From the NCBI GenBank assembly GCA_030674155.1, contig CM060335.1, positions 43,744,914 through 43,764,913 on the forward strand: 20,000 nucleotides of DNA, in the 5' to 3' direction. Below the pieces are notes generated by a model. That model made no database searches and was not told the origin of the DNA. It saw only the letters and a program-made list of their open reading frames with translations. Made by a program: the position numbers and the translations under genes. How positions within the stretch are numbered: position 1 is the first letter of the stretch; each line of letters opens with the position of its first letter. Below are positions 8,140 to 18,589 of this stretch, in pieces. The stretch comes from Stramonita haemastoma. Lineage: Eukaryota; Mollusca; Gastropoda; Neogastropoda; Muricidae.

Positions 8140-8480
8140 AGATACTGGAGACACTTTTGTTCAACAGAAAGTACAGATCGCTATGCTAAAAGCTTGTTAC
8201 GGCTGAATATACATTCTTCTCATAACATAGTAAAGAAAAAGAACAATAAATTCATCTAATAGGCCTTGATACTTTGCTTACATCAAGAACAGACAAAGCT
8301 ATTTTGTTTGAGCCAAAATATCGTAAATTCTTCAAATTGTTGTTCTCTTTTTTGTTGAAATACGTCCTCTCCTAGAGATGGCCTATCTTTTTTTTTTTTT
8401 TGTAAAAACGGCAGGACATTTATGAGCCGCCCCACTTAACGATGTTTAAGCTACACCACCCAAAAAGCAGCATCTTTTGC
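8140..8480. other. Unclassified stretch between SINE B fragment and family C
   Basis: About 340 bp, AT-rich, with a T run near 8390-8402. No feature is recognised. Confidence 0.45.
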
Positions 8481-8483
8481 ATG

Positions 8484-8857
8484 TGACAAGTAATGGCCAA
8501 TGACATACCTCATCCATCATGCCCCCCCCCACCCCCCTCCCGGCCCCCACGCTGTTCTGTCTTTAATGACACGCTAGGAATCAGCCAGGTAGAGAGAGGG
8601 GGTAGCAATGGCAAACTTCGATTTTTGACGCGAGAGTGGCACCATAAAAGTGACAAGTATGGCTACTGACCTGGAAAGGAGATCTTTGAGACTTATGGTC
8701 TGGTTAATTCCCCAAACTCCAGGTCCCTGAGGTCACTTTATGGCCAGCGTGTGTCCTTGTCTGGGGAGCGGAGCTTCAAGGGCCAGAGTCTTTTTGTTCT
8801 GTCTTTCTTTTAAAATACTTTTTTGGCTGGTCTGTGACTGCTCTGATCAATGCTGAT
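8484..8857 (+). repeat. Interspersed repeat family C, copy 2
   Basis: Conserved blocks against the other two copies are CCTCATCCATCATG near 8507, AACTTCGATTTTTGACG (also near 2750), ACTGACCTGGAAAGG near 8665, ATCTTTGAGACTTATGGTCTGG near 8682, GGTCACTTTATGGCC near 8731, and CTGATCAATGCTG near 8845. It holds a C-rich insert at 8521-8548 and an extra block before the end. Confidence 0.7.
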
Positions 8858-8904
8858 GGATAGCTGGGATCGATGAGGGTAGGAAGGAAGAAGCAGGGAC
8901 AGCG

Positions 8905-9276
<372 letters not shown>

Positions 9277-9279
9277 CAC

Positions 9280-9700
9280 TGAACACTGAACACCGAAATG
9301 GTTTTACGGTACTTCGGCCTCAGGCCATTATACAACCCGTTGGGGGAACTGTATAGTAATACAGGAACGTGTTGATAAATTTCAAAACAAGCAAAAGTCA
9401 AAACAGGTGTAGAAAAAATAACATAGAACATTGAAACCGAAATCACTTGAAGATCAAGACACACGGAAAAGAAACTAGCATCGTGAAACATAAACATGTG
9501 CTTCACCCTGGATGAAAATCCAAGACATCTCGAGTGCACTAATAAAAGGAGGAAAATACCAATCAGTCAGCCAAGCTAACTCAACATACCTCAACAACAA
9601 AATATTATATTCCATCAATGCATCTCTTTTTTCTGCTAACTGAGTGGAAGACATATCGGGAGACACTGTACATCTGGTGAATGTTTGACATTTGCAGCAA
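9280..9700. other. Unique spacer between two GA microsatellites
   Basis: About 420 bp with no supported feature. Confidence 0.5.
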
Positions 9701-9862
<162 letters not shown>

Positions 9863-10006
9863 CAAATAGCCAAGCTTAAAGCAAAGTGGAACTTCAGATC
9901 TACACAGTAGCGAATCTGGAATCAGTCAAACAGTTCTTAGATTGATTTGTCACTGGCTAAAATAACAAGGTTAACCTCAGCCCAAGGGGGCTATTCGCTT
10001 GTATAT

Positions 10007-10399
10007 GGTTAATTTGGAGCAACTCTTAAAAAGTATTTATTTGTGGCAATTTTTTTAAAAGTGTTAATATGTGGCAACTTTTGGGAAAGTGTTATTTGGC
10101 AATTTTTAGAAAGGGTTAATTTGTGGCAACTCTTGATAACAGGTTAATTTGTGGCAACTCTTGAAAACTTAATTCTATCTCTTGGGAAAGTGTTGATTTG
10201 CGGCAACTTTTGGGAAAGTACTAGTTTGTGGCAGCTCCTGGGAAAGTGTTAATTTGTGGCAAACCTTGAAAGTGCTAATTTTTGGCAAACTTTGAAAAGT
10301 GTTAATTTGCTGCAACTCTTGGAAAAGAATAATTTGTGGCAACTCTTAGAAAGAAAGTTTGTGACAACTCTTAGGAAAGGGTTAATTTGTGCCAAACCT
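10007..10399 (+). repeat. 28-bp minisatellite, about 13-14 diverged units
   Basis: Head-to-tail units with a consensus close to GTTAATTTGTGGCAACTCTT followed by GGGAAAGT. Unit lengths vary from roughly 22 to 30 bp through small indels. The TGTGGCAA core is the most conserved part and the (A)AAGT end the most variable. An open frame at 10256-10462 reads a few units (LESANFWQTLKSVNLLQ) but is not kept across the array. Confidence 0.88.
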
Positions 10400-10400
10400 C

Positions 10401-11965
10401 AGCTAAGAGACCGGCAAACAACAAAAAAGCAAACTAAAGACCTAGGGAGCCTGGCTGGGTGATTTGGAAATTGGTGACAGAGGCACTGTCTATGTTTTGC
10501 TAGAATACTGTCTGGAGAACGTCTGTAGACAGAAAGATTGGTTAGGGCCTAAATCCAATTTCGTATGAACAGATGTAAATACGCTAATCTAATAAAAGCA
10601 AGTATGTATATAAGCAAATGAGGGACTGACCAGTCGGTCCAGCCAATCGGTGGTCAATAGGTGCAACAGATTTGCCATGAGAGGAGGGGATGGTAATGGC
10701 GGAGAAAGAGTGGAATGATGAATCCCAAATCGAAAAATTAGCGCGGCTACTGCGCTGCACGTGTGAAAAATAGAGCGATGGTAGATTGAAGGAAAAGGTA
10801 ATACGTTAGACTTTGGGACAGAAATATAACGGAACAATCATTGACATAATGTAGAACACTGACTTTTTTTTATTTTACAACGGAACATCAAGAATGAAGT
10901 TATCAAAATTGTGTTGTAGTTTTCAAGAGAGAAAACCCTAGGAGTGTGTTAATCATTATCAGGTGCCAACACTCAACAAATGATCTTTACAAAATATGAA
11001 TAAAGAGTTTGGGAAGGATGGCAGTACAAAAGAACCTCGTCTGAAATATGAACAGGAAACACAGGAGAAGGAAGCAGACTATGCACAGTCACAAAGAAGA
11101 GTGTAGAAGTTATGGTAGATGAAGTTATTTGCCTGCTTGTTTATTAGGTGTGAAACGATGTTTGCACTGGAGCTTTGTGGTCGGGTGGACAGATCAGCCA
11201 TTTAGAAAAAAAGGTCAGACGAAATGCGACCTCACGAGTGCCAGTTGTGCTTGGTCACCATCTCATCCTGAGAGAAGATAGTTTTTAAGGGAAAAAAAAC
11301 AATTTATGCCATAGATTAGCATTGCGCATCATAGGCAGAATATTTAACTGCTAATACATTCACTCCAATCCATCTCCACTGTGACTGAAGTTTAGCTATT
11401 ACCTCAACAAATCATTCATGCATTCATTCAAGATTATCTGAGGATAACTGTGTGAGAAATGGTGCGCTGAATTGCAGCATAATGATGACAGATGTTGATC
11501 CAGTATTGAAGGACATATTGTTCTAATGAATTCCACTTTGTCTTTGGCGTAATGTTGGACTAATGTTGGGAAGTTTTACAACTGCATTATCCATTTCGTA
11601 GAAAACCTAGGTCTTTGGTTGATGCAGATTGTAGGGTACCACGGTTTTGAATCCCTGTTCTTCTGTTGCCTGTAACAGGAAAGGGTATTTTTTTTATTTT
11701 ACTCGACGTTACAGGGAAGTAATTACTTAAACATCTATATCTCTTTACTGAGCTAATGACAGGTGTCTCCAGCTTTCACCCGGAGGTTATCTAAGTCACT
11801 GACCAACGTTGATTAGTTGTAGATTAATCAGACAGATATGCTTTCCACATGAGCTAGATAATTGCTTTCTGATGCTGACCACAGATGTAATCGTGGCAAG
11901 ATAATGACAATTGCATTGGGGACACAACTGGCAGACATTGCATCTACTTGTGCTTCTACACTTCG
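10401..11965. other. Long unclassified stretch
   Basis: About 1.5 kb with no supported gene. A short block near 10451-10473 resembles the GGTTAATTTGGAAAT segment of family C but is too short to call. A near-palindrome GGAC-N-GAC-NN-GTC-N-GTCC sits at 10623-10640. TATGT followed by AGCAAATGAGGGACTG (10603-10628) recurs at the window's right edge. A B-box-like GGTTTTGAATCCC near 11643 lacks a credible A box. Confidence 0.5.
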
Positions 11966-12097
<132 letters not shown>

Positions 12098-12111
12098 TTC
12101 TTTTTTATTCT

Positions 12112-12304
12112 TTTATTTCAAGGATAATGGAATAAGCACTCGTGTGCTTTTTACATCTAGTCCCCGTGTGTATGCAGTTTTGTAAATCTTGTCATCTGTT
12201 CCCACCGGCACACAATGGCCTACTCTTACGAAAAGCGGAACAGAATTTAACGCGTGCGCAATATGTTCTGTATGCGTTCGCACACGGGGCCTCGGTTTAT
12301 AGTC

Positions 12305-12305
<1 letters not shown>
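12112..12305 (-). mobile_element. SINE family A, 5'-truncated, between two GA arrays
   Basis: The minus-strand 3' portion of family A, from TTCAAGGATAATGG near 12117 to CGGTTTATAGTCT at about 12305, directly abutting the GA array. The tRNA-like head is missing. A T-rich stretch at 12097-12111 corresponds to its A-rich tail. Confidence 0.88.
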
Positions 12306-12429
<124 letters not shown>

Positions 12430-12523
12430 AAAATTGCAAAATAAAGATTAAAAATACTACAGCAAACACGATAGCGAGAACTGTAACAGCAGTAGCAACA
12501 ACAAGAACATTAACAATGATAGC

Positions 12524-12526
<3 letters not shown>

Positions 12527-12556
<30 letters not shown>

Positions 12557-12722
12557 AAGAAGAAGAAGAAGAAGACGAAGACGAAGACGAAGAAGAAGAA
12601 GAAGAAGAAGAAGAAGAAGAAGAAAAAGAAGAAGAAGAAGAAGAAGACGAATAACAACAACAACAACAACAAAAACAAGAACAAGAAGAACAACAAGAAC
12701 AAGAAGATTATCAACAACAAAA
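12527..12722. repeat. (GAA)n / (GAC) / (AAC)n trinucleotide tract
   Basis: AAG/GAA units occupy about 12528-12650, with a short GAC patch near 12573-12590, and change to AAC/ACA-rich units to about 12722. Most of the first half is an uninterrupted purine run apart from the C in GAC. Poly-Arg and poly-Leu/Phe frames on the two strands are artefacts. GAA arrays can grow from SINE tails, but no SINE body is seen directly upstream. Confidence 0.93.
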
Positions 12723-12984
12723 ACAACAAGAATGACAAATAAAACAAAAACAACATAAAAAACAATAACAGGAAGAAAATCCAGGCAAAGAAGAAAATAT
12801 GGTGGAAGGACAAGCAAAAAAATTAAAGAACACACACGCAAACAGAAAATCATCTCCTGTAGCAGAGTTTTCATTTTTTGTTTTTAATTTCTTACCAGGA
12901 TCATGAATACCTCTCTGTTTCGTCAACCACTCGCCCCATGAAATCAAGAAGTGAGGGTGAAAATGTAATGGCCAGAGGCTGGCT

Positions 12985-13150
12985 ATCTGTGATTGCCAGC
13001 TCCAGTGAAAATCAACACATGGAAAAAAAAGCAGCGCTCTTGACAGCAGAATGGCCTCGCGTGCATTAGAGGGCGAATCATTTGCCGTGATGCCATTTCG
13101 CCATCTGTCACCTTTATGGAACCCTGGCAATGTAAAGTGCTATTTGCAGA
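12985..13150 (+). repeat. Diverged interspersed repeat (family F), copy 2
   Basis: This is the partner of 1142-1290. The shared blocks are GTGATTGCC near 12990, CATCTGTCAC-TTTATGGAA near 13103 and TTTGCAG near 13143. The family is unknown. Confidence 0.4.
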
Positions 13151-13185
13151 GTTTTTCGCACTTGTTTTTCTTTTTTTTGTCTCTC

Positions 13186-13211
13186 TCTTCTCCTCCTCTC
13201 TCTCTCTCTCT

Positions 13212-13281
<70 letters not shown>

Positions 13282-13328
13282 CTCTCTCTCTCTTCTTCTC
13301 TCTCTCTTCTTCCTTCTTCCCCCTCCCT

Positions 13329-13402
<74 letters not shown>

Positions 13403-13467
13403 CTCTCTCTCTCTCTCCTCCTTCTCTCTCTCTCCTCTCTATCTCTCTCTCTCTATCTCTCTCTCTT
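13186..13467. repeat. (TC)n microsatellite, interrupted
   Basis: About 280 bp of pyrimidine-only or nearly pyrimidine-only sequence. It is TC with TTC, CCT and CCC interruptions. It creates long Ser/Leu frames, including a 245-residue frame that continues into the flank; this is not a gene. Confidence 0.95.
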
Positions 13468-13559
13468 ATTTTCATTTTTATTTTTATTTTTTAGATCTTT
13501 TCGTTAAAAGAGCTGGATTTTTGAAAGCTGAAAATGGCGAAACATGTTCTGTTTGTTTC

Positions 13560-13765
13560 CTTGTCACTGATTTCTTTGCTACTATTATTGTTGGGTTGGT
13601 TTTTTTGTGTGCTGATCTCGTTATTGTTGTTACTGTCTTTTTTTCTAGTTTTAGTGTTCTTGCTGTATTTGTAAATACTGTTGCTGAATTTGTAAATGTT
13701 GTAGCTGAGTTTGTTGTTATGATGGAAGTTTTTGTTGTCATTGTTGTTGTGGTTGTTGAGTGTTT
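13560..13765. repeat. Degenerate GTT-rich low-complexity stretch
   Basis: A T/G-rich sequence with many TTGTTG, GTTGCTG and GTTGTTGTTG patches, resembling a decayed trinucleotide array (AAC on the other strand). Open frames here give Val/Phe-rich peptides that could mimic a membrane segment. Confidence 0.6.
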
Positions 13766-14094
13766 TCCAACTAAATTTAGGGCTTTGAGAGTAGCTCAGA
13801 CTATGCACTCTGTCACCACCATTGCAATTGGGGAAAAAACTGCATCACAATAAATGCACAGTGGATGGGAAGTTTTGCATGTTATGGTTATGGTTATGGT
13901 TATTATAAGATGCCTTGCAATTTCGGCGGCCATACTTGAACTTTGTATGATCTTTGCGTTTTAACTGAGAAAAGGGATTGCTATGATGTGAGGTGGTCAC
14001 AAATAAAGAACGTTGGTTGAGGGGGAGGTTAACTGAAAACTGATAATTATTTCTATGACAGGAGGTGGTTGTAGATAAAGGACGGAGGGGGAAG

Positions 14095-14437
14095 GGGGGA
14101 GTTTGATAGAGCATTGAGCCTTGTGCTTGCGATTTGATGACCCAGGTTTGGTACTACCACCAAGACGCCTTTATAAGATTTTCCTTCTAAAATTAACACC
14201 TCTACCGACTCCACTCCCCCAAAAGTCAATAAGAGGAGACTATAAACCGAGGTTCCGTAGGCAAACACACGCAGAACTCCTTGCGTACTCATTTCAATCT
14301 CTTCCACCTTTTGGAAGAGTAGGTCATTTTTTGCCGGTGGGAATGGATGACAAAATTTACAAATTCAGAATGGGACTGGCTGTAAAACAAAATGCACATG
14401 AATGCGTAATCCATTATCCTCGACCTTAAAAAAAATA
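14095..14437 (+). mobile_element. SINE family A, full-length but decayed
   Basis: A complete but diverged family A copy. The head keeps GCTTGCGATTTGATGACCCA near 14131, but the A box is disrupted and the B-box equivalent reads GGTTTGGTACT. The body (GACTATAAACCGAGG near 14240, GCAGAACTCCTTGCG, CCACCTTTTGGAAGAG) and the 3' end (CCATTATCCTCGA near 14411) are intact in layout, followed by a short A-rich tail. Most changes are scattered substitutions, so this copy is older than that at 414. Confidence 0.85.
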
Positions 14438-14690
14438 TATAACAAAAAACATAGATATGATGAGTACAATTTCTACTGAGCATAGAGCCTAGCTCAAACA
14501 CTTTGTCAGTTATTGGTGAAAGCACAGTGCCAAGGCCTACATGGCTTGTGTTGTTTTGCTTTCAAATATCATGTTGAGATTGTCATCATCAACATAATGC
14601 TCTCGGCATAGCATGTACTGTGATTTTACAGAAATTGGCTCAGGTTCTCTGTGGCTTTTTTTCGTCTTTCGCCAAAAACTGACAAGGCAA

Positions 14691-15005
14691 GGGGACGGGA
14701 TAGCTCAGTGGTCAGAGCACTCGCTTTCCCCAAGCTAAGGTTAAGCAGAATCGAGAGTGGTTGCCAATTGAATGGGTGACGGTTTGAACACCTTGGCTTC
14801 AGTACAGTTTCCCCCCCCCCCCCCCCCCCCCCCAGTTCACCCAGCTGTAAATGAGTACCTACTCTCTGTCAGGTCAGGGAAGGTAATGCAGCGAAGGAAA
14901 GGAGATGGGCGCCACTCTCAATATGCTGGCCCCTACAGAAGCTGAGGTCTCTGATGCCTCGCTCCCCTACGACCGTTTAAGTTATGGGACGCCTTTACCT
15001 TTTTT
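14691..15005 (+). mobile_element. Composite SINE: tRNA-like head plus 5S rRNA-like segment
   Basis: The first 40 bp match the family A head start (GGGGACGGGATAG) and contain a perfect A box at 14701-14711 (TAGCTCAGTGG). Instead of a B box the sequence then reads GTTAAGCA at 14740-14747, and exactly 20 bp later TTGAATGGGTGAC at 14768-14780. In eukaryotic 5S rRNA genes GTTAAGCA and TTGGATGGGTGAC stand 20 bp apart and belong to the A- and C-box internal promoter. The body continues with a 23-C run, CACCCAGCTGTAAATGAGTA near 14838 and CAATATGCTGGCCCC near 14919, ending at a T6 run (15000-15005). The CACCCAGCTGTAAATG block may belong to a known animal SINE core (possibly the Meta-domain superfamily); I could not confirm that. 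Confidence 0.75.
14811..14833. repeat. Poly-C run (23 bp) inside composite SINE
   Basis: An uninterrupted run of 23 C. Its true length in the genome is uncertain, because homopolymers of this size are prone to sequencing and assembly error. Confidence 0.9.
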
Positions 15006-15207
15006 AAAAAAAACCATTGTGCTAAGTTCCATAAAGTTACCGCTTATGATTAAATAAGTAGCAGAGCTATTGTTTTATATGTATGTGTTACACTCATTTT
15101 AAGCTCGGAAAATCTGTAATTGAAAAGATTATTTTCTTAGAAGTGAAGATATGGTATTTAATGGGATGCGGTGGACAGCATTTGACTATAGTGTTCTCTA
15201 GTTGTAA

Positions 15208-15390
15208 TTTATCATACTGTGTAGTGATGTATTGTGTTGAGTAGTGGTATGCTACAATGATTTTTAGTGCATTGAAATGTGCTGTGATGTGTTGTATTGT
15301 ATTACATTGTACTGTGTTGTACGGCACAGTATTGCATTGTACAATGTCGAAGTGTGCTGTGATACACTGCATCATACTGTTCTATTGATT
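15208..15390. repeat. Decayed 5-bp-register array (GTATT/GTACT/GTGTT type)
   Basis: The sequence can be read in steps of five as GTGTT, GTATT, GTATT, ACATT, GTACT, GTGTT, GTACG and so on from about 15284 to 15340, with looser matches on both sides. These pentamers are the reverse complements of AATAC, AGTAC and AACAC, close to the units of the cleaner array at 18013-18202. It is heavily mutated. Confidence 0.6.
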
Positions 15391-15860
15391 TCGCAAATTC
15401 ATTTTTTGTAGAAAGGTCAAGCTACACCTAGTGCAAAAAGTGTGGAAAAGTAAGAACAGTTGCCTAAAACACGTTTAACCTCACTGCATAAAACGAAATG
15501 ACACAACTAATCAATCAAACAGTTGATAAATCCATACACTTATCATGAAGAGCAAGACAAAAGCAACAAACGAATAAATGACTAAATCAACAAACGAATA
15601 CATTTATCAAGAAACTTGTGGTTTCATTGAATACAGGACTGTTTACTTGATTAAACCCGGTTTAGTACCTATATGAAATCAAATTAGAAAAAAACAAAGA
15701 AACAAAACATAAAAAGCAACAGTCTTGATAGAAGTTTCTACACGTTTTTCAGAGCTTGCTAGCATTTAAAAAGAACAAAAAAACCCTTCCTTTTTTTGGT
15801 CTTATGCATTAACACTTTATAAAGTCGAGTTATTGGAAAAAGTAACATTGACGCATGAAC
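15376..15860. other. AT-rich unclassified stretch
   Basis: About 480 bp, A-rich on the plus strand, with no feature I can support. Confidence 0.5.
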
Positions 15861-15869
15861 CAGCCAAAG

Positions 15870-16208
15870 ACTGATCAGACACTTCATTCATCATGGCCAC
15901 CAGAAGCTGTGCCATCATTCACAATACTGTGGCATGAATTGACCAAGTATTAGGCTGAAGTGGACAGCTTTCCTCTTTTCTTCCAGCAAAAGAGCCAACA
16001 CACTGCAGCCCAGTTAGGTTGTGCAGTAAAAAAAAAAAATTGCAAGCGGACTACTGGCCTGGAAAAGCCATCTTTAAGACTTGGCTGGTTAATTTGGAAA
16101 TGTGAAGTCGCTTGAGTCATTTCCTGCCAAGCAGGCGCTGTAAAATTTGGAGGAGAAGACATTCATGAACCATAGCTTCTTTCTGTCTGGTCTGATCAAT
16201 GCTGTCGT
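15870..16208 (+). repeat. Interspersed repeat family C, copy 3
   Basis: Shared blocks are TTCATTCATCATGGCCACCA near 15884, AGAAGCTGTGCC near 15902, a 12-A run near 16028, ACTGGCCTGGAAAAGCC near 16053, ATCTTTAAGACTTGGCTGG near 16071, TTAATTTGGAAATGTGAAGT near 16090 and TCTGATCAATGCTG near 16192. A SINE A copy follows about 150 bp downstream, separated by an ATTT-rich stretch. Confidence 0.72.
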
Positions 16209-16216
16209 TGTGACTT

Positions 16217-16645
16217 CCATTTATTTATTGATTCATTGATTTAATGATTTATTGATTTATATATATATTTATTTGTGTATTTGTCTATTCATTTATCTAT
16301 CCATTTATTTATTCATTTATTGTTTCGTCTATTCGTTCGTTTATTTATTTATTTATTCTTCTATGTCGAGGATAAGGGAATAAGCACTCATGCGCTATTT
16401 TACACCCAGTCCCCGTATGCATGCAGTTTTGTAAATTTTGTCATCTGTTCCCACTGGCACACAATGGCCTACTCTTTTGAAAAGCGGGAAAAAAGTTTCA
16501 CGTGTGTGCAAGATGTTCTACGTGCGTTCGCAAACGAGACCTCGGTTAATAGTTTCATACAAAAGACTTTTGGGGGAGTTGAGTCGGCACTGATGTTAAT
16601 TCCAGAGGAAATATCCTCTTGAACTAGATTCGAACCCGGGTCTCG
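16217..16645 (-). mobile_element. SINE family A, truncated inside the head, with long ATTT-rich tail
   Basis: Family A on the minus strand with a body from about 16361 to 16645. The B box is still present (16626-16636, GGTTCGAATCT on the minus strand) but the A box is missing, as similarity ends near 16645. The region 16217-16360 is an impure TTTA/TTGA array that reads as an expanded A-rich tail. Insertion has been followed by local decay (AAAAAAGTTTCACGTGTG where other copies read TTTAACGTGTG). Confidence 0.82.
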
Positions 16646-16712
16646 GTCCAGAGGAATCAAGATTCCACAGATGAAGGAAGGCGGGTAGATGACTGTGAGG
16701 ATCGATAGATGA

Positions 16713-17022
<310 letters not shown>

Positions 17023-17221
17023 ATTCTTTTTCCTTAAACACATTAAGTTTTCTTCGATAAGACAGAAAGATAAAAAAGGAGTTTTAATTCAAACTATTTT
17101 GTTCAGTCAAGTGTACTCTGCATTAGGCTTCTTGATTAGCTAGGAGCTGGTGACAAACCCGAAGAGTGTCTTCAGAACAAGACAGCCTGGTCTTGCCTTG
17201 GGACGATAATACAAGACATTT

Positions 17222-17643
17222 GTGACGCTCCGCCACGAAATGAGTCGCTTAGCACATTACCCAATTTTGCTCTGGGAGCCATTAAAGGCAGGTAGGGGTC
17301 AAGTTGTCAATTTTGAGATTTTGATTAATTATTAAACTATATCCGTTTATCTACCTTATAATGAAATATCAAGGCATAATTTTTATCCCTTTTGCTTTTA
17401 AATGTGTTTTGAAAATACCCAAGCCCTCATTCTGACAACGTGTTACAAAAATAAACTTGTCCGTTTCTCATTTTGCCACTTCCTGTAGTCTATCATTTCA
17501 ACTTGTAATAACTTTGCACAGAACTGTCCGATTTTCAATCTGTTTTTTGTATTTGATAGCCACTTTATTGTACATTAATAACATGTCAATAACTAAAAAT
17601 TGACCTTATGTGCACTCCGTCTCATTATGTGGTGGAGCGTCAC
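17222..17643 (-). mobile_element. 422-bp MITE, second copy, opposite orientation
   Basis: This is the reverse-complement relative of 5704-6153 along nearly its whole length; internal matches include the CATTTCAT(T)ATAAGGTAGATAAAC region and the GATTTTCAATCTGTTTTTTG region. The ends read GTGACGCTCCGCCAC and, inward from the right, GTGACGCTCCACCAC, with AATGAG following at the same offset. ATTT flanks both sides (17218-17221 and 17644-17647), a 4-bp target duplication that differs from that of the other copy. No open frame resembles a transposase. Confidence 0.88.
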
Positions 17644-17728
17644 ATTTTTTAGGGGGAGGGGGGGGGACGTTAGAAACTAATTTCACACAGTCTTCGCTTC
17701 TTTTGAGCTGTTATATCACATAGGATTT

Positions 17729-17810
17729 ACACGGGGATTGAATGTAAAAAAACCCCCACCCAAACCCACACATGAGTGCTTATTCTACTATCCTTGAAAT
17801 AAAGGAATAA
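17729..17810 (+). mobile_element. SINE family A, 3'-end fragment
   Basis: ACACGGGGATTGAATGTAAA near 17729 and CACATGAGTGCTTATTCTAC near 17769, then TATCCTTGAAATAAA, match the last 70 bp of family A. An A-rich tail follows. The fragment carries a CCC-rich expansion between the two blocks. Confidence 0.75.
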
Positions 17811-17898
17811 AAACAATAAAAAGAATAGGAAAGCCAACCATCCAGAATGAAATTTCCATGAATATCTGTATCTTTGTCAAGAACAAGAAGACATCCAA

Positions 17899-17985
17899 TG
17901 AACGCTAAAGCCGAGTGGTTAAGATCGTTCAACGTCAATCCCGTGGGTCCATGAAGTCGTGGGTTTAAATCTCGGAGGCGTCTGA
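17899..17985 (+). mobile_element. tRNA-like SINE head fragment (Ser/Leu-like)
   Basis: AAGCCGAGTGGTTAAGATCG near 17908 resembles the D-arm region of class II tRNAs (GCCGAGTGGTTAAGGCG), and GGGTTTAAATCTCGG near 17960 is a weak B box (two to three changes from GGTTCGANTCC). The acceptor stem cannot be folded, so it is not a functional tRNA. The sequence stops being recognisable just before the 5-bp array at 18013. Confidence 0.5.
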
Positions 17986-18012
17986 TGAACTCTGCCGTGG
18001 CCTAAAGGGGTA

Positions 18013-18202
18013 TACAGTACAGTACAGTACAGTACAGTACAGTACAGTACAGTACAGTACAGTACAGTACAGCACAGTACAGTACACTGCACTGCACTGC
18101 GCTGCGCTGCACTGCACTACACTACACTATAATACAATACAATACAATACAATACAATACAATACAATACAATACAATACAATACAATACAATACAATAC
18201 AA
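18013..18202. repeat. 190-bp array of 38 pentamers in one register, unit drifting along it
   Basis: The array reads without a phase break in steps of five. There are about fifteen TACAG units (one CACAG), then TACAC, TGCAC, TGCGC and TGCAC, then TACAC and TATAA, then about fourteen TACAA units to 18202. A degraded tail continues to about 18235. The unbroken register over all motifs shows it is one array whose unit changed by point mutation and local expansion. Confidence 0.93.
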
Positions 18203-18299
18203 AATAATGCAATTCAATTCAATGCACAATAGAAATATATAAAAAAAAAAGGTAGTGTATGATACTAAACAAGAGAAAAGATGACTATGTGTACACAAC

Positions 18300-18585
18300 T
18301 GTAGTCCCTGCAGGCTCAGTTTCTCATTACCCCCGATACATTCCCCATCACACTGGCTACAAGGTGTTTACACGCCAAGCACGTCCCCAGCTCCCTGTCA
18401 GCCATGAAAACACGGGCGCTATTGGAATACTGGGACACCAGATAACACACAGAGCAAGGGAGAGAAGCCAGCAGGCTGGGTGGGTCAGGCTGGGAGAGGG
18501 TGATGTAGAGATGGATGAAAGCGATGATAACCACAGGGACAGTGGCCACACACTGGCCGGATTAAATCTTATCCACCTCGTAAAC
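18300..18585 (+). repeat. Interspersed repeat family E, copy 2
   Basis: This is homologous to 4925-5265 and in the same orientation. Matching blocks are TTTCTCATTACCCC near 18320, TTTACACGCCAAGCACGTCC near 18367, GTCAGCCATGAAAACACGGG near 18397, TTGGAATACTGGGACACCAG near 18422, ACAGAGCAAGG and, further on, GATGATAACC followed by AGTGGCCACAC. An open frame at 18259-18618 covers most of it without any domain I recognise. Confidence 0.6.
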
Positions 18586-18589
18586 TGCA

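Noticed and set aside
10451..10473. Fourth copy of repeat family C
   Set aside because: Only about 23 bp resemble the GGTTAATTTGGAAAT block and the other blocks of the family are not found at the expected distances.
11600..11665. Decayed tRNA-derived fragment (B-box-like GGTTTTGAATCCC)
   Set aside because: The B box carries an insertion and the candidate A box upstream matches poorly; too weak to call.
13116..13853. Open frame of 245 residues, the longest in the window
   Set aside because: Over 90 residues are Ser/Leu from the TC microsatellite, and the remainder comes from a GTT-rich low-complexity stretch giving Val/Phe runs. No conserved domain is visible.
13879..13903. Telomere-like TTATGG repeat
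   Set aside because: Only about three to four units, and the unit is not the TTAGGG repeat usual for molluscs.
14691..14780. Functional tRNA or 5S rRNA gene at the composite SINE
   Set aside because: The head lacks a B box and an acceptor stem, and the 5S-like part lacks the 5S ends; it is followed by a SINE body. It is an element, not a housekeeping RNA gene.
17899..17985. Functional tRNA-Ser or tRNA-Leu gene
   Set aside because: No pairing acceptor stem, and the B box is degraded.
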